From: an uncultured Porphyromonadaceae bacterium
GTDB lineage: Bacteria; Bacteroidota; Bacteroidia; Bacteroidales; Muribaculaceae
Length of the DNA stretch: 64,000 nucleotides
Assembly: GCA_900540205.1 (NCBI GenBank)
Contig: UQER01000017.1
Span: forward strand, 1 to 64,000
Reading direction: 5' to 3'
Part shown: in pieces, positions 8,670 through 17,898 of the stretch
Layout: each line of letters begins with the position of its first letter
Position numbering within the stretch: the first letter of the stretch is position 1
Notes under the pieces: model-generated
The model's input: the letters and a program-made list of their open reading frames with translations, nothing else
The model's database searches: none
Told to the model about the DNA's origin: nothing
Made by a program: the position numbers and the translations under genes

Positions 8670-9800
8670 ATGCCAAACCCTACGACATTACGAGATGTTG
8701 TGCCGATTTTGGAAGACCTCAGGCAGCTTATAAAAGTGCCTCTGGTAGCCAAACAGGATACAATTTTGTACAAGCGAATTGCCGAAGCAACCAGTAAACT
8801 TTGCTCTATAGACATCGAAAACGCTATCATTGAATCTCATGCCTCCGGGGAAATCGGAAAAGTACAAGCTGACCAAACCCGAAATTACTGCGTCGAGATT
8901 GTAACCAGAATAGAAACATTCCAGAATGTATTCTATAAATTGGATAGAGAGCGCAAGAATAAATCCAAGGCAGACATGATAGACCAATATGAGAGTAACC
9001 ATTTCCTCAAAGAAGTGGAGATGTTCTATATGATTGCCGCTCATTATGAGTACGCGCTAAAGGCTTGTCACAAAGTTCCTGTGCCTGACGACTGGACGAT
9101 AGATAAATACAAACAGGAAATCGAGCAATTCCATATGGCAGACACCCGTGAAGGATGGCTTGAAAAGAAACGGGAGTTTCTTAAGAGATTGCAGGAAAGC
9201 GTCGAATACGATGAGTTTCTGTTGAAACCTTCATTCGATGTGTACCATGAGTTGCGAAATGTCTGTCGCAAAATTTTTATCATGGCGGAGCGATACTTTC
9301 CGCCATGTGAAATTCAGTTACATCCGAAATGCAGGGAAACCTTTATGCAAAAGATGCAGGTTCGTAATGGTAGTCATCTGGCACCTGAACAACCTGTAAA
9401 ACTGAGTCCTGCCACTATAAGATCATGCCGCCAATGGGAAGAAGAACTGTTCCCTATGATTCTCGTGTCGGAACTATATGAAATTTGCGCTGAAATATTT
9501 GATGATTCAACCGAGACCCAATTTCATTCATCGTTGAACCTTCATGGCCGACATGAACCGCTGAAAATACGTGCCAAGCAAAAAATCAAGGTGTGCTATC
9601 TCATCTCCAAACTCTACGATGTCGTGCCGGAAAAGCACAAAGTCGCATGGCGTGAGGACATACTTTTACACTTCGGCATAGATTCATCATATTACGAAAG
9701 TAAATATTCACATCCGCGTGGAAGCGATGCCAGCAGGTCAAGTATGGCCTTTGCAGATGACATCGATGAAATCATCAAAAACCATAAAAAACGGGCTTGA
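8670..9800 (+). CDS. Element-borne hypothetical protein
   Basis: 376 aa, no recognised domain, no signal peptide and no membrane segment. It is charged and mostly helical in appearance, with Cys residues scattered rather than in a zinc pattern. It is the first gene inside the left end of the element, 180 bp after the arm-type repeats, and reads in the same direction as the mobilisation genes. The only visible start with a good fit is the ATG at 8670, after an AT-rich leader containing several runs of AACA. A role in element biology (accessory or regulatory) is only a guess from position. Confidence 0.75.
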   Translation: MPNPTTLRDVVPILEDLRQLIKVPLVAKQDTILYKRIAEATSKLCSIDIENAIIESHASGEIGKVQADQTRNYCVEIVTRIETFQNVFYKLDRERKNKSKADMIDQYESNHFLKEVEMFYMIAAHYEYALKACHKVPVPDDWTIDKYKQEIEQFHMADTREGWLEKKREFLKRLQESVEYDEFLLKPSFDVYHELRNVCRKIFIMAERYFPPCEIQLHPKCRETFMQKMQVRNGSHLAPEQPVKLSPATIRSCRQWEEELFPMILVSELYEICAEIFDDSTETQFHSSLNLHGRHEPLKIRAKQKIKVCYLISKLYDVVPEKHKVAWREDILLHFGIDSSYYESKYSHPRGSDASRSSMAFADDIDEIIKNHKKRA

Positions 9801-10037
9801 TAGTCCTTGCTACTTAAAGATACCACTCGCGCACCACTTTCACCACTTGAAATTCCACTTTTGAAACTTTATGATACTACCCGTTAGAGCCTGATACTCT
9901 GATGGGTAGTTTTAGTAAGTGGAGAATAGAAATCCACATACAGACCACTCATAGCCGGTTGTAATTTTGCAGTGTCCGGGAGATACTCGGATACGCTCTC
10001 TCCGAGGGCGGAAGTATAATTCAAACCTACACTGCGT
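9801..10037. other. Gap between the first element gene and the DUF3853 gene
   Basis: 237 bp. A GC-rich inverted repeat near 9985-10010 (GGAGATACTCGG...CTCTCC) precedes a weak promoter-like stretch. No gene is seen. Confidence 0.3.
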
Positions 10038-10358
10038 ATGACAAAAGACCAGTTACTCAAACTTCCTCTCTGGCAGTATACCGGAGAACAACTTTTAGAA
10101 TTACTTGATTCCCGTAATGTCAAGGATAACATCGAACCCGAAGGTGCAGCTACCACAGCAAAGCGATGGCTCGTCTATGGAATCGAAGGTCTCTGCGAAC
10201 TTCTCCAGTGCAGCAAGGCTACCGCACACCGTATCAAGAACAGCGGTGTAATCAAAGATGCTATAACTCAAACGGGCAGAAAAATCGTTATCGACGCACA
10301 ACTTGCGCTCGATCTTATCCAGTCATCAAAGAAGGGAGGTCGCAGATGCAAGAAATGA
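10038..10358 (+). CDS. DUF3853 family HTH protein
   Basis: 106 aa. Residues about 45-100 form a helix-turn-helix of the excisionase/MerR-like type (GIEGLCELLQCSKATAHRIKNSGVI), followed by a basic tail. DUF3853 proteins are typical of Bacteroides mobilizable elements, just before the RepA-like ATPase gene, and are thought to act in excision or replication control. The next gene starts inside its 3' end (13-bp overlap), indicating translational coupling. Confidence 0.8.
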   Translation: MTKDQLLKLPLWQYTGEQLLELLDSRNVKDNIEPEGAATTAKRWLVYGIEGLCELLQCSKATAHRIKNSGVIKDAITQTGRKIVIDAQLALDLIQSSKKGGRRCKK

Positions 10359-11389
10359 AGCAAGACATACTCAGACTTTGGGAGGAAAAGCAGTTGCGAA
10401 TCACAGATGAGATTCAGACCGCGCCGGAGGTACTGTATGCCAACGGCAGTGTCATTGGTACACTCGGCAACTTCTCTGCATCGACCGGTAAGGCAAAGAG
10501 CAAAAAGACCTTCAATGTCGCAGCCATCGTCGGGGCATCGCTCGTCAATGGAAAAGTCTTGGGGTACACCGCAGAGTTTCCAGACGACAAGCGTACAATC
10601 CTTTACTTCGATACCGAGCAAAGCCCTTACCATTGTCAGAAGGTAATGGAGCGTGCCTTGCGACTGGCGAAACTGCCGACTGACACTCATCCGGAGAATC
10701 TAAAATTTGCTGCCCTGCGTCAGCTCACACCAGCCTTGCGCCTTGAAGTTATCGAACAGGCGATAATCAACACTCCCGGTGTCGGGCTTGTAATCATCGA
10801 CGGTGTACGCGACCTGATGTATGACATCAACTGCGCCAAGGAATCGACTGACCTTATCGGCAAGCTGATGGAATGGACTGACAAGTTCCAGATACATATC
10901 CACACGGTTCTGCATCTCAACAAGAGCGACGACAACGCCCGTGGCCATGTCGGAACCGAGCTGAACAACAAGGCGGAGACAGTCCTTCAGGTAAGCCGAA
11001 GCAAAACTGATGATACCGTGTCGGAGGTATGCGCCGCCATGATCCGTGCCGCCGAATTCGACCCATTTGCCTTCCGTGTCAATGACTATGGACTACCGGA
11101 GATTGCCGGCGGATATGTGTTCACCGAGCCGGGCAAGAAAGCAAAAGACCCTTATCCATACAAGGAGTTGACCGAGGAACAGCATCGCGAGGCATTAGGC
11201 ATAGTATTCGCCAACGGTCCGATAAAAGGATGCCGAAACTGCGAGGCTGGACTCAAAAGCGGATATGCGGCCTGTGGACATTCCTATTCCAACAACAAGG
11301 TAAAGGGCTTGAAGACCTTTCTTGACAATAAAGGCATGATCCGTTACGAGAACCGCGAATATATCTACAATCCGGATTTCTACTATTGA
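10346..11389 (+). CDS. RepA-like AAA ATPase of the mobile element
   Basis: 347 aa from ATG 10346, chosen because GGAGGT (10335-10340) stands at ribosome-binding distance and the product then begins MQEMKQDILRLW. A P-loop-like stretch STGKAKSKKT lies near residue 46, and a Walker B-like VGLVIIDGVRDL lies around residue 150. This matches the RecA-fold hexameric helicase/RepA-like group that Bacteroides mobilizable elements encode beside their primase. It presumably unwinds the excised circle for replication or transfer. A C-terminal region with CRNCEAGLKSGYAACGHS contains three cysteines, a possible metal or winged-helix part. It overlaps the DUF3853 gene and lies 86 bp before the primase gene. 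Confidence 0.82.
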   Translation: MQEMKQDILRLWEEKQLRITDEIQTAPEVLYANGSVIGTLGNFSASTGKAKSKKTFNVAAIVGASLVNGKVLGYTAEFPDDKRTILYFDTEQSPYHCQKVMERALRLAKLPTDTHPENLKFAALRQLTPALRLEVIEQAIINTPGVGLVIIDGVRDLMYDINCAKESTDLIGKLMEWTDKFQIHIHTVLHLNKSDDNARGHVGTELNNKAETVLQVSRSKTDDTVSEVCAAMIRAAEFDPFAFRVNDYGLPEIAGGYVFTEPGKKAKDPYPYKELTEEQHREALGIVFANGPIKGCRNCEAGLKSGYAACGHSYSNNKVKGLKTFLDNKGMIRYENREYIYNPDFYY

Positions 11390-11405
11390 TAAACACCAAA
11401 TTGGT

Positions 11406-11445
11406 TTGGTTTAGCAAAGGGCATATATAATAGGAGCTAAACCAA
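11406..11445 (+). repeat. Stem-loop repeat, copy 1 (TTGGTTTAG family)
   Basis: TTGGTTTAGC (11406-11415) pairs exactly with GCTAAACCAA (11436-11445) around an ATATATAA-rich loop, in the gap before the primase. Related stem-loops occur at 19273-19310 and 21145-21187. Confidence 0.65.
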
Positions 11446-11475
11446 GAACCATCTCACCCAAACATTTTAGCACCC

Positions 11476-12359
11476 ATGATAAAAGAGATTAAATCAATTC
11501 CTTTAGCCGCCTTCTTGTCCCAACTCGGACACGAACCGGCGGCGAGAAAAGGAACCTCTGGTATAAGTCGCCGTTGCGACAGGAACAGACACCATCGTTC
11601 AAGGTCGATACTGCACTCAACTGCTGGTATGATTTCGGTCTTGGCAGAGGCGGCAACATCATCGACTTGGCAACAGAGTTGTATCAGTCAACCGACCTGC
11701 GCTATCTCATGCGTTGCATCGCCAACAGCTATCCTGTGCCATCGGCGCAGACAGTCGCTTCCTCTTTTCCCCAGCGACACTCTGCACCAAGCATGGAACG
11801 GTTTGATGTCGTGCCATTGGAACACCGCGCACTTGTCGCATACCTCCAAGAGCGTGGTATTCCGGCACACATCGCTAAAGCGAATTGCAAGGAGGCTCAT
11901 TACAGCTTCAACGGCAAGTCGTATTTTGCCGTGGCATTTGAGAATGTCAGCGGAGGTTGGGAACTGCGCAACAGCTACTTCAAAGGTTGCCGGGGACGCA
12001 AGGACATCTCATATCTACCGTGGGCGAGAGATGGCCCGTCAACAGAGTGTGCCGTGTTTGAGGGATTCATTGATTTTCTCTCTGCACTCACACTCGGAAT
12101 CATCAGCGGAGCCGACGCAATCATACTCAACTCGGTTGTCAATGTCAACAAGGCTGTGCCTTATCTCAAAGGTTACACTGTCGTCAATTGCCACCTTGAC
12201 AACGACAATGCCGGAAAAACAGCACTCGCCGAGTTGACAGCCATATATGGCTCAATCGTGATTGACCGTTCCACACTCTACTCCGAGTTCAACGACTTGA
12301 ATGATTTTCTTGTTAACCAAAGTTTCACCAAAAACACACTTCCCAATGAAAACAAATAA
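11476..12359 (+). pseudogene. CHC2/Toprim DNA primase, frameshifted
   Basis: The N-terminal frame from ATG 11476 gives MIKEIKSIPLAAFLSQLGHE, the usual start of Bacteroides element primases. The rest of the family pattern (LWYKSPLRQEQTPSFKV, then WYDFGLGRGG) continues in the -1 frame from 11556 onward. The change of frame falls at about 11550-11556 and fits loss of one base. The downstream frame stays open to 12359 and holds the Toprim part (CAVFEGFIDFLSAL, then LDNDNAGKTA). Normally this is a roughly 290-300 aa primase making primers for replication of the transferred strand. It may be a real mutation, a sequencing error or a programmed shift. An ATG-like restart at 11574 would lose the first part of the zinc-binding domain. 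Confidence 0.85.
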
Positions 12360-12816
12360 ACCCACCGCACCCAAATCAACCGAGTTGACCGATGCAGCCA
12401 AACCCAAAGTATCAACCTCTAACTCACAAATTATTATGCAACCCGATAACTCAACTGATTCAATCAACTCCACTTCCGCAGTTAACAGCGATAACGCGTT
12501 TGACAGCACCACACCTGCCAACGCCGACAATCTGTTTGACAACGAGCAGACAGTAACCGAGCCGCCGAAGCAACAGCGCGTCGGCAAACAACAGCGCAAA
12601 TCGGACTTCGCCGAGTTCAAGGCTACATTCCTTGCTCCTGCAAAGCTGATGAACCGCTATGCCCTGAACATTGAGGGCGACCTGTGGGACCAACTTGAGC
12701 GCGTTTCCAGAATTCTCGGCGACCGTGGCACCACCGTCAGCAGTTATGCCAACGCCATCCTCGCAGAGCACCTGAAACAGTACGCCGACGACATCGAAAT
12801 CTGGCGCAAGCTCTGA
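12346..12816 (+). CDS. DUF3408 family protein
   Basis: 156 aa from ATG 12346, which overlaps the end of the primase frame. The N-terminal about 90 residues are disordered and rich in Thr, Ser, Asn and Pro. The C-terminal part (DFAEFKATFLAPAKLMNRYALNIEGDLWDQLERVSRILGDRGTTVSSYANAILAEHLKQY) has the ribbon-helix-helix-like pattern of DUF3408, found in Bacteroides conjugative and mobilizable elements upstream of mob genes. It is probably a DNA-binding accessory protein of the mobilisation region. Confidence 0.75.
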   Translation: MKTNKPTAPKSTELTDAAKPKVSTSNSQIIMQPDNSTDSINSTSAVNSDNAFDSTTPANADNLFDNEQTVTEPPKQQRVGKQQRKSDFAEFKATFLAPAKLMNRYALNIEGDLWDQLERVSRILGDRGTTVSSYANAILAEHLKQYADDIEIWRKL

Positions 12817-12856
12817 GTGCGTGATTGCAACTACATTTTGACCGCTAAACAGTCCT

Positions 12857-12960
12857 CGTAGTTTCGCGCACCTCGAAACTATCGCAGGGGTTCGGAATCG
12901 GAGGGAGCGAGTTTATGTTTTCGTATTACAAGTAATCCTCAAACGACTCGCTCCCCTCCG
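12857..12960. other. Candidate origin of transfer (oriT)
   Basis: Two inverted repeats lie directly before the mobilisation genes. CGTAGTTTCG (12857-12866) pairs with CGAAACTATCG (12874-12884), and CGGAGGGAGCGAGT (12899-12912) pairs with ACTCGCTCCCCTCCG (12946-12960), each with one unpaired base. Position upstream of the MobC-like protein and relaxase genes and the paired repeats are typical of an oriT. The nick site cannot be assigned. Confidence 0.5.
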
Positions 12961-12995
12961 CTCCCGATGGTCACAAACCTCAAACTGAATTTCCA

Positions 12996-13391
12996 ATGAA
13001 GAAATCCAATTTACGTCCCTCTAAAGGACGTCCAAAGCTCCCGGCGGATGAACGAAAGTCCATCATGGTGCCGGTGAAATTCGACATAGACCAGTATCAG
13101 GTAATGATGGACAAAGCTCTCATGGCAGGGCTTAACCGTTCGGAATATATCCGTCAGTCGGCACTGCATTGCAAAGTCGTGGAAAGGCTCACGCCAAGAG
13201 ATGTCAAGGCAATCCGCGACCTTCAGGGAATCGCCGAAAATCTCAACCGCACGGCAAAATTTGTCGGTGCCATTCTAAAAGGTGGCGCCTCAGAGGAACA
13301 GATTGTCCGCACATACAGAGAGATAATTCAGTGCAAGGATTTTATTCTTTCACTGATAAAAAACTATCGTAATACACCCGATAGCGTATGA
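12996..13391 (+). CDS. MobC-like relaxosome accessory protein
   Basis: 131 aa. A basic N-terminus is followed by a ribbon-helix-helix-like segment (IMVPVKFDIDQYQVMMDKALMAGLNRSEYIRQSAL, about 24-58), then a helical part with LRDLQGIAENLNR-type pattern, as in plasmid mobilisation proteins of the MobC family. Such proteins bind oriT and help the relaxase open the strand. Its TGA overlaps the relaxase ATG by four bases, a coupled pair. Confidence 0.8.
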   Translation: MKKSNLRPSKGRPKLPADERKSIMVPVKFDIDQYQVMMDKALMAGLNRSEYIRQSALHCKVVERLTPRDVKAIRDLQGIAENLNRTAKFVGAILKGGASEEQIVRTYREIIQCKDFILSLIKNYRNTPDSV

Positions 13392-14593
13392 TGGGCAAGA
13401 TAACAAAAGGCGGAAGTTTCGGCGGTTGCGTCGATTATGTCACCCGCCGAAAGAAGGATAATCCCGATCGCACACCCTGTGATGAATGGCGTCTTATAGA
13501 CTGTAAAGATGTATATACGATGGATGGGAGAAATGGAATTATCGCCTCTTTTGAGGATAATCTCGCCTTGAATCCGGACTTGAAAAATCCGGTAGGGCAT
13601 ATTTCCCTGAACTTCCATGCCAACGACAAGGATAAAGTTGATGACCGGATTATGGTAGAGATTGCCCAAAAATATATGAAGAAAATGGGCATCGTGGATA
13701 CTCCATACATCATTGTCCGTCATCTCGACAAGGATTATCCACACTGTCATATCGTGTTCAGTCGAATAGACAACCATGCCGAAACCATTTCGGATAAAAA
13801 TGATTTCAGCCGAAACAAGACTGTGTGTCTTGACTTGACAAAGAAATATGGACTGCATATTTCCGAGGGCAAGCGGCAGACCAATGTCAATAAACTGCGT
13901 GGCACGGAAAAGATACGATATGAGATTTTCAACGCCATTGACAAGGTATGGAATGATAAATCCGTCCATTCTTTCGAACAATTCGAGACCCGCTTAAAGG
14001 CGGCTGGTGTTGGCATAGAATACAAATATAAGCGAGGCACCAGCGAATTGCAGGGCCTATGGTACACCCGGAAAGGCAAGCGTTTCGCCGCATCAAAGAT
14101 TGATCGGCGATTCAGCCTGAGCAATATTTCCAAGCATCTCGCCAACAACAAACCGTTACATCCTCAATCTCAATGGATGTATGCAGATGGTTCCATTGTG
14201 CCTATCGCATCATACAAAGGAGTGCGGTTTTCGACACAACAGATTAATGATTACATTGCGGGGAAAGCTATCCGAGTTGACGGGTGTCAGGGAGCTATGT
14301 CTACTGTGTGGATAAAATTCAACCCACAGCGCATGACTCCAGGAGTCTATTCATCGAATCCGGATTTAGCCGGACAAGTCGCATCCCAGTCGCAAAATTA
14401 CGGCACTCGGTTATCCCTTGTTTCAGCAGCAGGAACCACACAGCCGCAAGAAGGTTTCACCAATGGGAGTGCTTTACCTGATGATTTCAAACTTTGGCTA
14501 AGCCGTCATCCCGGACTTACCATAGAAGAGGCCCTTCACCGTTATCGTGAAGAACAAAAAGCCAAACGCCGCCGACAAGGGCCCAAACTCTGA
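13388..14593 (+). CDS. MOBP-type relaxase/mobilization nuclease
   Basis: 401 aa. The N-terminal relaxase domain has the three-histidine motif RHLDKDYPHCHIV (H112, H119, H121) and an upstream candidate catalytic Tyr in GGCVDYVTRR (Y17). It would nick oriT, remain bound to the 5' end and lead the strand into a recipient through a helper element's secretion channel. The C-terminal about 200 residues are less conserved and end in a basic tail (AKRRRQGPKL). The start is ATG 13388 or the adjacent ATG 13391; the former overlaps the mobC stop. Confidence 0.9.
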   Translation: MMGKITKGGSFGGCVDYVTRRKKDNPDRTPCDEWRLIDCKDVYTMDGRNGIIASFEDNLALNPDLKNPVGHISLNFHANDKDKVDDRIMVEIAQKYMKKMGIVDTPYIIVRHLDKDYPHCHIVFSRIDNHAETISDKNDFSRNKTVCLDLTKKYGLHISEGKRQTNVNKLRGTEKIRYEIFNAIDKVWNDKSVHSFEQFETRLKAAGVGIEYKYKRGTSELQGLWYTRKGKRFAASKIDRRFSLSNISKHLANNKPLHPQSQWMYADGSIVPIASYKGVRFSTQQINDYIAGKAIRVDGCQGAMSTVWIKFNPQRMTPGVYSSNPDLAGQVASQSQNYGTRLSLVSAAGTTQPQEGFTNGSALPDDFKLWLSRHPGLTIEEALHRYREEQKAKRRRQGPKL

Positions 14594-14599
14594 TAAACC

Positions 14600-14636
14600 A
14601 ACGCCGCCGAGGGAAACAGACCTTGGCGGCGTTTCT
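14600..14636 (+). terminator. Terminator after the relaxase gene
   Basis: AACGCCGCC (14600-14608) pairs with GGCGGCGTT (14625-14633), with an extra GGG/CCTT step, followed by TTCTCATC. It closes the mobilisation operon. Confidence 0.7.
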
Positions 14637-15056
14637 CATCTAATCCCATCAGTGGTGAATGAATATATATAGTTGTATCTTATATGTTCCTCAGCATATT
14701 CGATTGCCATCTCAGAAAATTTCGCCAAAATTCCCTATATGTTTTCACCGATGGCGATGTAATTCGTCGGATGGAATGAGGCAAATCGCCTCAGTAAGAG
14801 TCGATGAAGCAGATGGTTCAGAGGTTCAGTTGGTAAATCTCTCCAAAGAACACTAAGGCAGGGTAAAGTATTGCGAACTATCGCCTCATTCGGAGCAAAA
14901 GTTCGCCTTTCTGATGGCAATAATAATAAAACAAATGCCTCTTGGGTTAACCGGGGGTACGCGGTATTATGGAAAATCGTTCTACAACAAATAACCTATG
15001 TAGCTTAATTTGCTTTACGGTACTTAAAGAGACAGTAGAACCTTCACACCAAATCA
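14637..15056. other. Non-coding boundary between mobilisation backbone and defence cargo
   Basis: 420 bp with no convincing gene. A small inverted repeat TGAGGC/GCCTCA lies at about 14777-14793. The composition changes from mixed to AT-rich toward the cargo genes, which read in the opposite direction. It probably marks the junction where cargo was acquired. Confidence 0.4.
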
Positions 15057-16730
15057 TTATGAGCCAATTAATCCTTGTAAATAGTTTTTTACCCTTTTAG
15101 AGAAACTCTTTTTGTTATTTTTATCAAACACACGTTTAATAAGGAATTTAGATAGCGTAGGATATACTTTTTGGGAATAAAACTCATTTAGAATAATACC
15201 CAATTTAAACTTGCCATTTTGAAACAAATCTTCATATTCAAATAAATCGTTAAGTCCTATTACAGCCACAGGTTTAACAATATAGTTGCTATCAATACGT
15301 AATTCATTAATTAAGTTTTCAAAATGTTGCGAAAGAAATATGTTAAACCCAGGAATATCAAATGTAGGGTCATTAAGAACCAATATAGGGAAAACATATA
15401 ATTTACTTGGTGCCTGTTTATCAAAATTACTAATTATTATCGGTAATCTTTCCTTAATAGTTTTAGCTAATTGACCTACGCCTTTATACTTTCTCTTACT
15501 CTTGTCGTCTCGATATAAAAATAATTCTTTAAGATGTGCATATATTGTGTTCGGATCACCAGAAAAACGAAAATTTAAGCTAAATGAGTTATCCTTAAAT
15601 TCAAATAAAAAAATACGATTGCCTCTCCTTATATACAAATCTGGCTCACTTGGAGAAATTTTCTTTGGTAATACCGAGGTTAATTTTTCTTTTAAATCGG
15701 CTCCAGTAAACAAAGTGTTGGAATACTTATTGAAACATGAAACTGCGATGTCATAAAAAAGCTTGTGTTCAGAAAATATCTCACCAAGTTCTTTTTTGAA
15801 ATCCTCATATGATCTGCAATCACCTTCAGAAATAAGAAAATTCGCAAAATCAAATATAAAACCAGAATATAATTTATCAGCAAAGAAATCAGTATTTATA
15901 ACTATATATGTATCGGAATTAATTTTGATTAAAGGTTTTGCTCTTAATCCTCTTAAATCGTCAGATGATACATAATCATTAGTGTTTACACAAAAATAAT
16001 CCAAAAACTTATTAATAGTAGGTGTGCTAATGCCTATAATTTCCTTTTTTATGTTTGCGTGGATACAATAGCTAGTGATAATTTTAAGATACTCTCGATA
16101 ACTATTTATGCCAAGACTTTTGAAATATTGATTTAGCTTAGTAGAATATTTTGAGCTATTCAAAAATAACAAAAGGAAATCGCCTTTAATTGCATCAACT
16201 CCAATCATGCGAGGATAAGAGACATCTTTCTTTTTTGATTCAATAGGAACTGAGAAAGAAAGATAATCTGATAGACTATTTGCAGAAACAAACCTATCTT
16301 CAGTAGCTTCTTTAACAGATAAATCACAACAAGCTAAATATGCTTTTAATATATTCCCTTTTGATGCTGGGGTCAGCATTCCACCTGAATGGTTTTGGGT
16401 GCAACCCAATAACTTGTCACATAGCAAGAGTAAAGAGTATTTCTCTAGAAGGCAATAATCTGTTGGTGATAATTTATTAAACCCATTAATAAATTGGATT
16501 CGGGTTTGTTCATCTACTTCTATAATTTTTTGGAAGAAAATACGATTATATTTTTCAACATTTATTTCTGGTATTAGCCATTGTGACAATAAAGACATAA
16601 TCCATTCAATACCTTTATATAAAGGTATTTCACTTAGTAAGTAACGCATCTCATCTTCTGATAATACTGTATCAAAAATATCAGAATATGTAAGAAGCTT
16701 TACAGCCGATGTAAATCTGTTTTGGATCAT
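15057..16730 (-). CDS. Hypothetical protein with PD-(D/E)XK-like motif, next to an R-M pair
   Basis: 557 aa, AT-rich, no signal or membrane part. The first about 340 residues are mostly helical and unrecognised. Residues 362-379 read EPDLYIRRGNRIFLFEFK, giving D364...E377-x-K379, the active-site spacing of PD-(D/E)XK nucleases, with hydrophobic beta strands on both sides. It lies 196 bp downstream of the restriction endonuclease gene in the same direction. It may be a second nuclease, a helper for restriction, or a separate defence protein. The family is not recognised and the nuclease idea rests on the motif only. Confidence 0.75.
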   Translation of the reverse strand: MIQNRFTSAVKLLTYSDIFDTVLSEDEMRYLLSEIPLYKGIEWIMSLLSQWLIPEINVEKYNRIFFQKIIEVDEQTRIQFINGFNKLSPTDYCLLEKYSLLLLCDKLLGCTQNHSGGMLTPASKGNILKAYLACCDLSVKEATEDRFVSANSLSDYLSFSVPIESKKKDVSYPRMIGVDAIKGDFLLLFLNSSKYSTKLNQYFKSLGINSYREYLKIITSYCIHANIKKEIIGISTPTINKFLDYFCVNTNDYVSSDDLRGLRAKPLIKINSDTYIVINTDFFADKLYSGFIFDFANFLISEGDCRSYEDFKKELGEIFSEHKLFYDIAVSCFNKYSNTLFTGADLKEKLTSVLPKKISPSEPDLYIRRGNRIFLFEFKDNSFSLNFRFSGDPNTIYAHLKELFLYRDDKSKRKYKGVGQLAKTIKERLPIIISNFDKQAPSKLYVFPILVLNDPTFDIPGFNIFLSQHFENLINELRIDSNYIVKPVAVIGLNDLFEYEDLFQNGKFKLGIILNEFYSQKVYPTLSKFLIKRVFDKNNKKSFSKRVKNYLQGLIGS

Positions 16731-16769
16731 CTATTGCTTGCAGGTAGTGTTGCACCGAGTGAACTCGCC

Positions 16770-16952
16770 TCAGACACACTCAGTAAAACACCAGCGAGAT
16801 TTGGCTGGAGAAGATAGTTGTTCTATAATTAATAAAATAGTTTTATTCTCAATACCGTCTAACTGTTGTAGGGTAAGGATAGATTCTGTTTTCAATGGCA
16901 TAGGTTTAGGGGGTATCACAAAACTCTTACCAAAGCGATTCGTAATACTCAC
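16770..16952 (-). CDS. Possible small protein between endonuclease and PD-(D/E)XK-like gene
   Basis: 60 aa, starting at an ATG that overlaps the last bases of the endonuclease gene. The composition looks protein-like (MSITNRFGKSFVIPPKPMP, then LDGIENKTILLIIEQL), but no family is recognised. Overlap and strand fit an operon. It could equally be chance. Confidence 0.3.
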   Translation of the reverse strand: MSITNRFGKSFVIPPKPMPLKTESILTLQQLDGIENKTILLIIEQLSSPAKSRWCFTECV

Positions 16953-17898
16953 TTAGGCTATTGTAATTAGCATAAAATGATTGAATAAGCTCTTCAATTC
17001 TATCTTCGATTTTTTGAACAATACTTACATTTTGAAGTGTAGAATTAGCGACATTATCAATGCTTTCAATCAAAAGAGTATGATAGTTTTCATTTTCAGA
17101 GATGAAATCCCATAGCTCTTTACCAACTAAAGTTTTAGCTTTCCAGTTAGGAACATAAGTCTTCAAAAGACCAGCTGTTACAGTATTATCATCCTTCTTT
17201 CCATAGGTAATCCCGATATAACCCCTATTTCCCTCGTCCTCCACAAGTTTGATTTCATCAGCATAATGCTTTACTTGCCCAGCATCCATGTCATTAAAAC
17301 CACTCTTAATTTCTAAGAATGATTTTACTTCTCCTAATCGATCTATAACTAAATCAAATTTGGTCTTATCTCCTTCCTCATATTCCTTACCGTCAAAGAT
17401 ATATTCATTAGAATATAACAGAAGGTCTTGAACTAGGAACCCCATAGAAGTAACTATACTTCGGCCTATTGCTTGATATGCGTTATATCTTACAAATTCC
17501 TCTGGAGTTTTTAAGTTCAAAGCGGTGCAAAGAATAGGGTTAGCATTGAACGATTCTATAGAGATAGAAGAGAGCATAGCAATTTGTTTGCTCACAAAGT
17601 TCTTGGTCAGAATCTTTATAAAGTTCTGTACTATAGTCTTATCTATTTCTATCTCTTTTTGGAAGGCCATGATAGCTGCCACTTCTTTAGGAGTGAGATT
17701 CCTAAAGTACCGATGTCCTTCTACGCTTCTAAGGTTATTAATAGATTCTATAGTAGCATCCTTAAACCCTTTAAGAGTAGAAAAGTGTGCTGCTATAATA
17801 TTTAGCTTATTCTTGAAAGAGTTACTAGCATTACCTTCAAAGGTAATACTACAGCCTTTTTCTATGAGATTTTGCAATGTCGCAGCCATTTCAATCAA
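16927..17898 (-). CDS. Type II restriction endonuclease (PD-(D/E)XK-like)
   Basis: 323 aa. It overlaps the end of the C5-methyltransferase gene by 8 bp, the classical arrangement of a type II system. The motif KFDLVIDRLGEVKSFLEIKSG gives D182...E196-x-K198, a PD-(D/E)XK site that would cut unmethylated DNA at the sequence methylated by the partner. The rest is helical and family-level recognition is weak. The recognition sequence cannot be read. The start is the ATG at 17898, or an in-frame ATG three codons later (MAATLQ). Confidence 0.75.
   Translation of the reverse strand: MIEMAATLQNLIEKGCSITFEGNASNSFKNKLNIIAAHFSTLKGFKDATIESINNLRSVEGHRYFRNLTPKEVAAIMAFQKEIEIDKTIVQNFIKILTKNFVSKQIAMLSSISIESFNANPILCTALNLKTPEEFVRYNAYQAIGRSIVTSMGFLVQDLLLYSNEYIFDGKEYEEGDKTKFDLVIDRLGEVKSFLEIKSGFNDMDAGQVKHYADEIKLVEDEGNRGYIGITYGKKDDNTVTAGLLKTYVPNWKAKTLVGKELWDFISENENYHTLLIESIDNVANSTLQNVSIVQKIEDRIEELIQSFYANYNSLSEYYESLW

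Noticed and set aside
14659..14856. 65-codon frame after the relaxase gene
   Set aside because: No protein-like pattern, and it contains a small inverted repeat; regarded as non-coding.
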